A stretch of 7,340 bases of DNA from positions 1-7,340 of the forward strand of contig SLCP01000220.1 of assembly GCA_007125735.1 (NCBI GenBank), written 5' to 3'. Both the position numbers and the translations under genes were made by a program. The notes beneath the pieces were generated by a model. That model worked only from the letters and a program-made list of their open reading frames with translations. It was not told the DNA's origin and made no database searches. Each line of letters begins with the position of its first letter. Within the stretch, counting starts at the first letter, position 1. The stretch comes from Coriobacteriia bacterium. Its GTDB lineage: Bacteria; Actinomycetota; Coriobacteriia; Anaerosomatales; SLCP01. This document shows positions 6,007-7,340 of the stretch, piece by piece.

Positions 6007-6816
6007 ATGGACCCGGATCGTATACGGACTTTGCTCGAGGCCGTGGCGGGAGGCTCGCTGTCGACGGGCGACGCCCTCGAGCATCTGCGCTCGCTCCCCT
6101 TCACCGACCAGGGCGACGTCAAGATCGACCACCACCGCGGGTTGCGCTGCGGTTTCGCCGAGGTCATCCTCTGCGAAGGCAAGACAGCCGGCCAGGTGCG
6201 CACCGCCGGCCGCGAGATCCTCGAGCACGGAGACGTGCTCCTCGGCACACGTGCGACCGCGTCGCACTACCAGTCGCTCGCCCAGGTCGCCTCCGATGCC
6301 CGCTACTTCGAGCAGGCGCGCCTCATCGTGGTCGACCGGCGCGAGGAGCGGCCCTCCGAGGGCCACATCGTGGTTGCGACCGGCGGCAGCGCCGATGCTC
6401 CCGTCGCCGAGGAGGCCGCCATCTCCGCCGAGGTGATGGGCAACCGCGTTACCCGCCTCTACGACGTGGGTGTGGCGGGTGTCCACCGCCTGCTCGCTCA
6501 CGAGGACGTGCTCCGCAGCGCCCGCGCGATCATCGCGGTCGCCGGCATGGAGGGCGCGCTGCCCTCGATCGTGACCGGACTCGTGAGGTGCCCCGTTATC
6601 GCGGTGCCGACCTCGATCGGGTACGGCGCGAACTTCGGGGGCGTATCAGCCCTCCTCACGATGCTCAACTCGTGCGCCTCGGGACTGGCGGTCGTCAACA
6701 TCGACAACGGCTTCGGCGCCGCGGCGATGGCGAGTCGCATCAATCAACCCGCCGAGGAGACCGCCGCGCCCAGCGACGCCCCTTCACGCCCGAGCGCCGA
6801 AGACGACACGCCGTGA
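6007..6816 (+). CDS. larB: Nickel-pincer cofactor biosynthesis protein LarB
   Basis: This 269-residue cytoplasmic enzyme catalyses the first step of nickel-pincer nucleotide synthesis: carboxylation of the pyridinium ring of nicotinic acid adenine dinucleotide and release of AMP, giving pyridinium-3,5-biscarboxylic acid mononucleotide. Visible family marks are DHHRGLRCGF (41-50), EVILCEGKT (52-60), then a PurE-like half with GGSADAPVAEEA (126-137), AGMEGALPSIV (179-189), VPTSIGYGANFGG (200-212) and NIDNGFGA (231-238). Cys223 in NSCASG matches in position and context the cysteine that forms the covalent substrate intermediate in the Lactiplantibacillus enzyme (Cys221 as I recall). The protein runs about 20 residues past the usual end: 247-269 is a Pro/Ala/Ser/Glu-rich, probably disordered tail. 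The stop overlaps the larC start by 3-4 bases. The upstream region is shared with a divergent diguanylate cyclase gene. Confidence 0.95.
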   Translation: MDPDRIRTLLEAVAGGSLSTGDALEHLRSLPFTDQGDVKIDHHRGLRCGFAEVILCEGKTAGQVRTAGREILEHGDVLLGTRATASHYQSLAQVASDARYFEQARLIVVDRREERPSEGHIVVATGGSADAPVAEEAAISAEVMGNRVTRLYDVGVAGVHRLLAHEDVLRSARAIIAVAGMEGALPSIVTGLVRCPVIAVPTSIGYGANFGGVSALLTMLNSCASGLAVVNIDNGFGAAAMASRINQPAEETAAPSDAPSRPSAEDDTP

Positions 6817-7340
6817 TCGGCTACCTCGACTGCGCGACCGGCATCTCCGGCGACAAGTTCCTCGCCGCGTGCCTCGACGCTGGCGCCTCGCTCGACGCGG
6901 TGAACGCCGCAGTGGCAGCCGTCGCACCCGAGGCGGTCGTGCGCACCGAGCGCGTGCTCCGCAGCGGGATCGCCGGACTCGCCGTCACCGTGGAGTCGCT
7001 CGCCGAGGAGCCCCGCTCGCGCACGTGGGCGTCGATCCGCGAGACGATCGAAGCCGCCGCACTCGCGCCCGCCGTGCGCGACCGCGCGCTTGCAGCCTTC
7101 ACGCTCCTTGCCGAGGCGGAGGCGCGTGTGCACGATACCGACCCGGCGCACGTGCACTTCCACGAGGTGGGCGCGGTCGACTCGATCGCCGATGTGGTGG
7201 GTGTCGCCGCCGCACTCGCAGACCTCGGACTCGCCCGTCTCGTGTGCGGCCCGGTAGCGGTGGGCTCCGGCACCGTCACGACCGCGCACGGCGTGCTGCC
7301 CGTCCCCGCGCCCGCGACCGCGCTCCTGCTCGAAGGCGTC
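6813..7340 (+). CDS. larC: Nickel-pincer cofactor biosynthesis protein LarC (3' end outside window)
   Basis: The frame is open from GTG 6813 to the window edge, giving 176 residues of a family that usually has about 400 in its fused form. LarC uses CTP to insert nickel into the pincer nucleotide, the last step of cofactor synthesis. Marks seen are YLDCATGISGDK (4-15), the histidine-rich HVHFHEVGAVDSIADVVG (113-130), TAHGVLPVPAPAT (157-169), and then the cut. The N-terminal motif reads GDK where many relatives have GDM. The GTG shares the four bases GTGA with the larB stop and has only a weak purine site before it, so translation is probably coupled to larB. In Lactiplantibacillus larC is made through a ribosomal frameshift; the part where that could show is not in this window. 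Family call firm. Confidence 0.94.
   Translation, partial: MIGYLDCATGISGDKFLAACLDAGASLDAVNAAVAAVAPEAVVRTERVLRSGIAGLAVTVESLAEEPRSRTWASIRETIEAAALAPAVRDRALAAFTLLAEAEARVHDTDPAHVHFHEVGAVDSIADVVGVAAALADLGLARLVCGPVAVGSGTVTTAHGVLPVPAPATALLLEGV

Overview
The window is GC-rich (about 62-75% in lines counted by hand), densely packed, and uses GTG starts and 4-base gene overlaps. It holds four complete genes and one truncated at each end... in all six protein-coding genes and no RNA genes, insertion sequences or CRISPR arrays. The style suggests a high-GC bacterium. Actinomycetota, possibly an anaerobic lineage given the lar genes, is my guess, but nothing here fixes the taxon.

Bases 1-3443 (+ strand) are the end of an ABC importer operon: a substrate-binding protein cut by the left edge, a permease with two fused membrane domains, and an ATPase. 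The set belongs to the ferric-iron/2-aminoethylphosphonate/polyamine-like importer group. The ligand cannot be read from the sequence. The genes are 3 bases apart or overlapping, so they are very likely one transcript.

Bases 3460-5861 (- strand) carry two genes joined by a 4-base overlap. The upstream one is a membrane-anchored diguanylate cyclase (six predicted membrane helices, a GAF-like region, and an intact GGEEF with an RxxD inhibitory site). The downstream one is prephenate dehydratase (pheA) with its regulatory ACT domain. This pair converges tail to tail on the ABC operon with only 16 bases between the stop codons.

Bases 5862-6006 separate the cyclase from the divergent lar genes. 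The stretch is compact and rich in symmetry: a 12-bp perfect palindrome, a 9-bp inverted repeat enclosing a 14-bp dyad, and a tandem TATAGTGCC repeat with a 20-base period that contains -10-like hexamers. It is the most likely shared promoter/operator region in the window.

Bases 6007-7340 (+ strand) hold larB and the first part of larC, again coupled by a GTGA overlap. These make early and late steps of the nickel-pincer nucleotide cofactor, first known from lactate racemase. The partner genes larE and larA (or a LarA-like enzyme) are not in the window.

I see no clearly undescribed system. The best leads are the symmetric divergent control region, the coupling of a diguanylate cyclase to phenylalanine synthesis, and the unidentified ligand of the importer.
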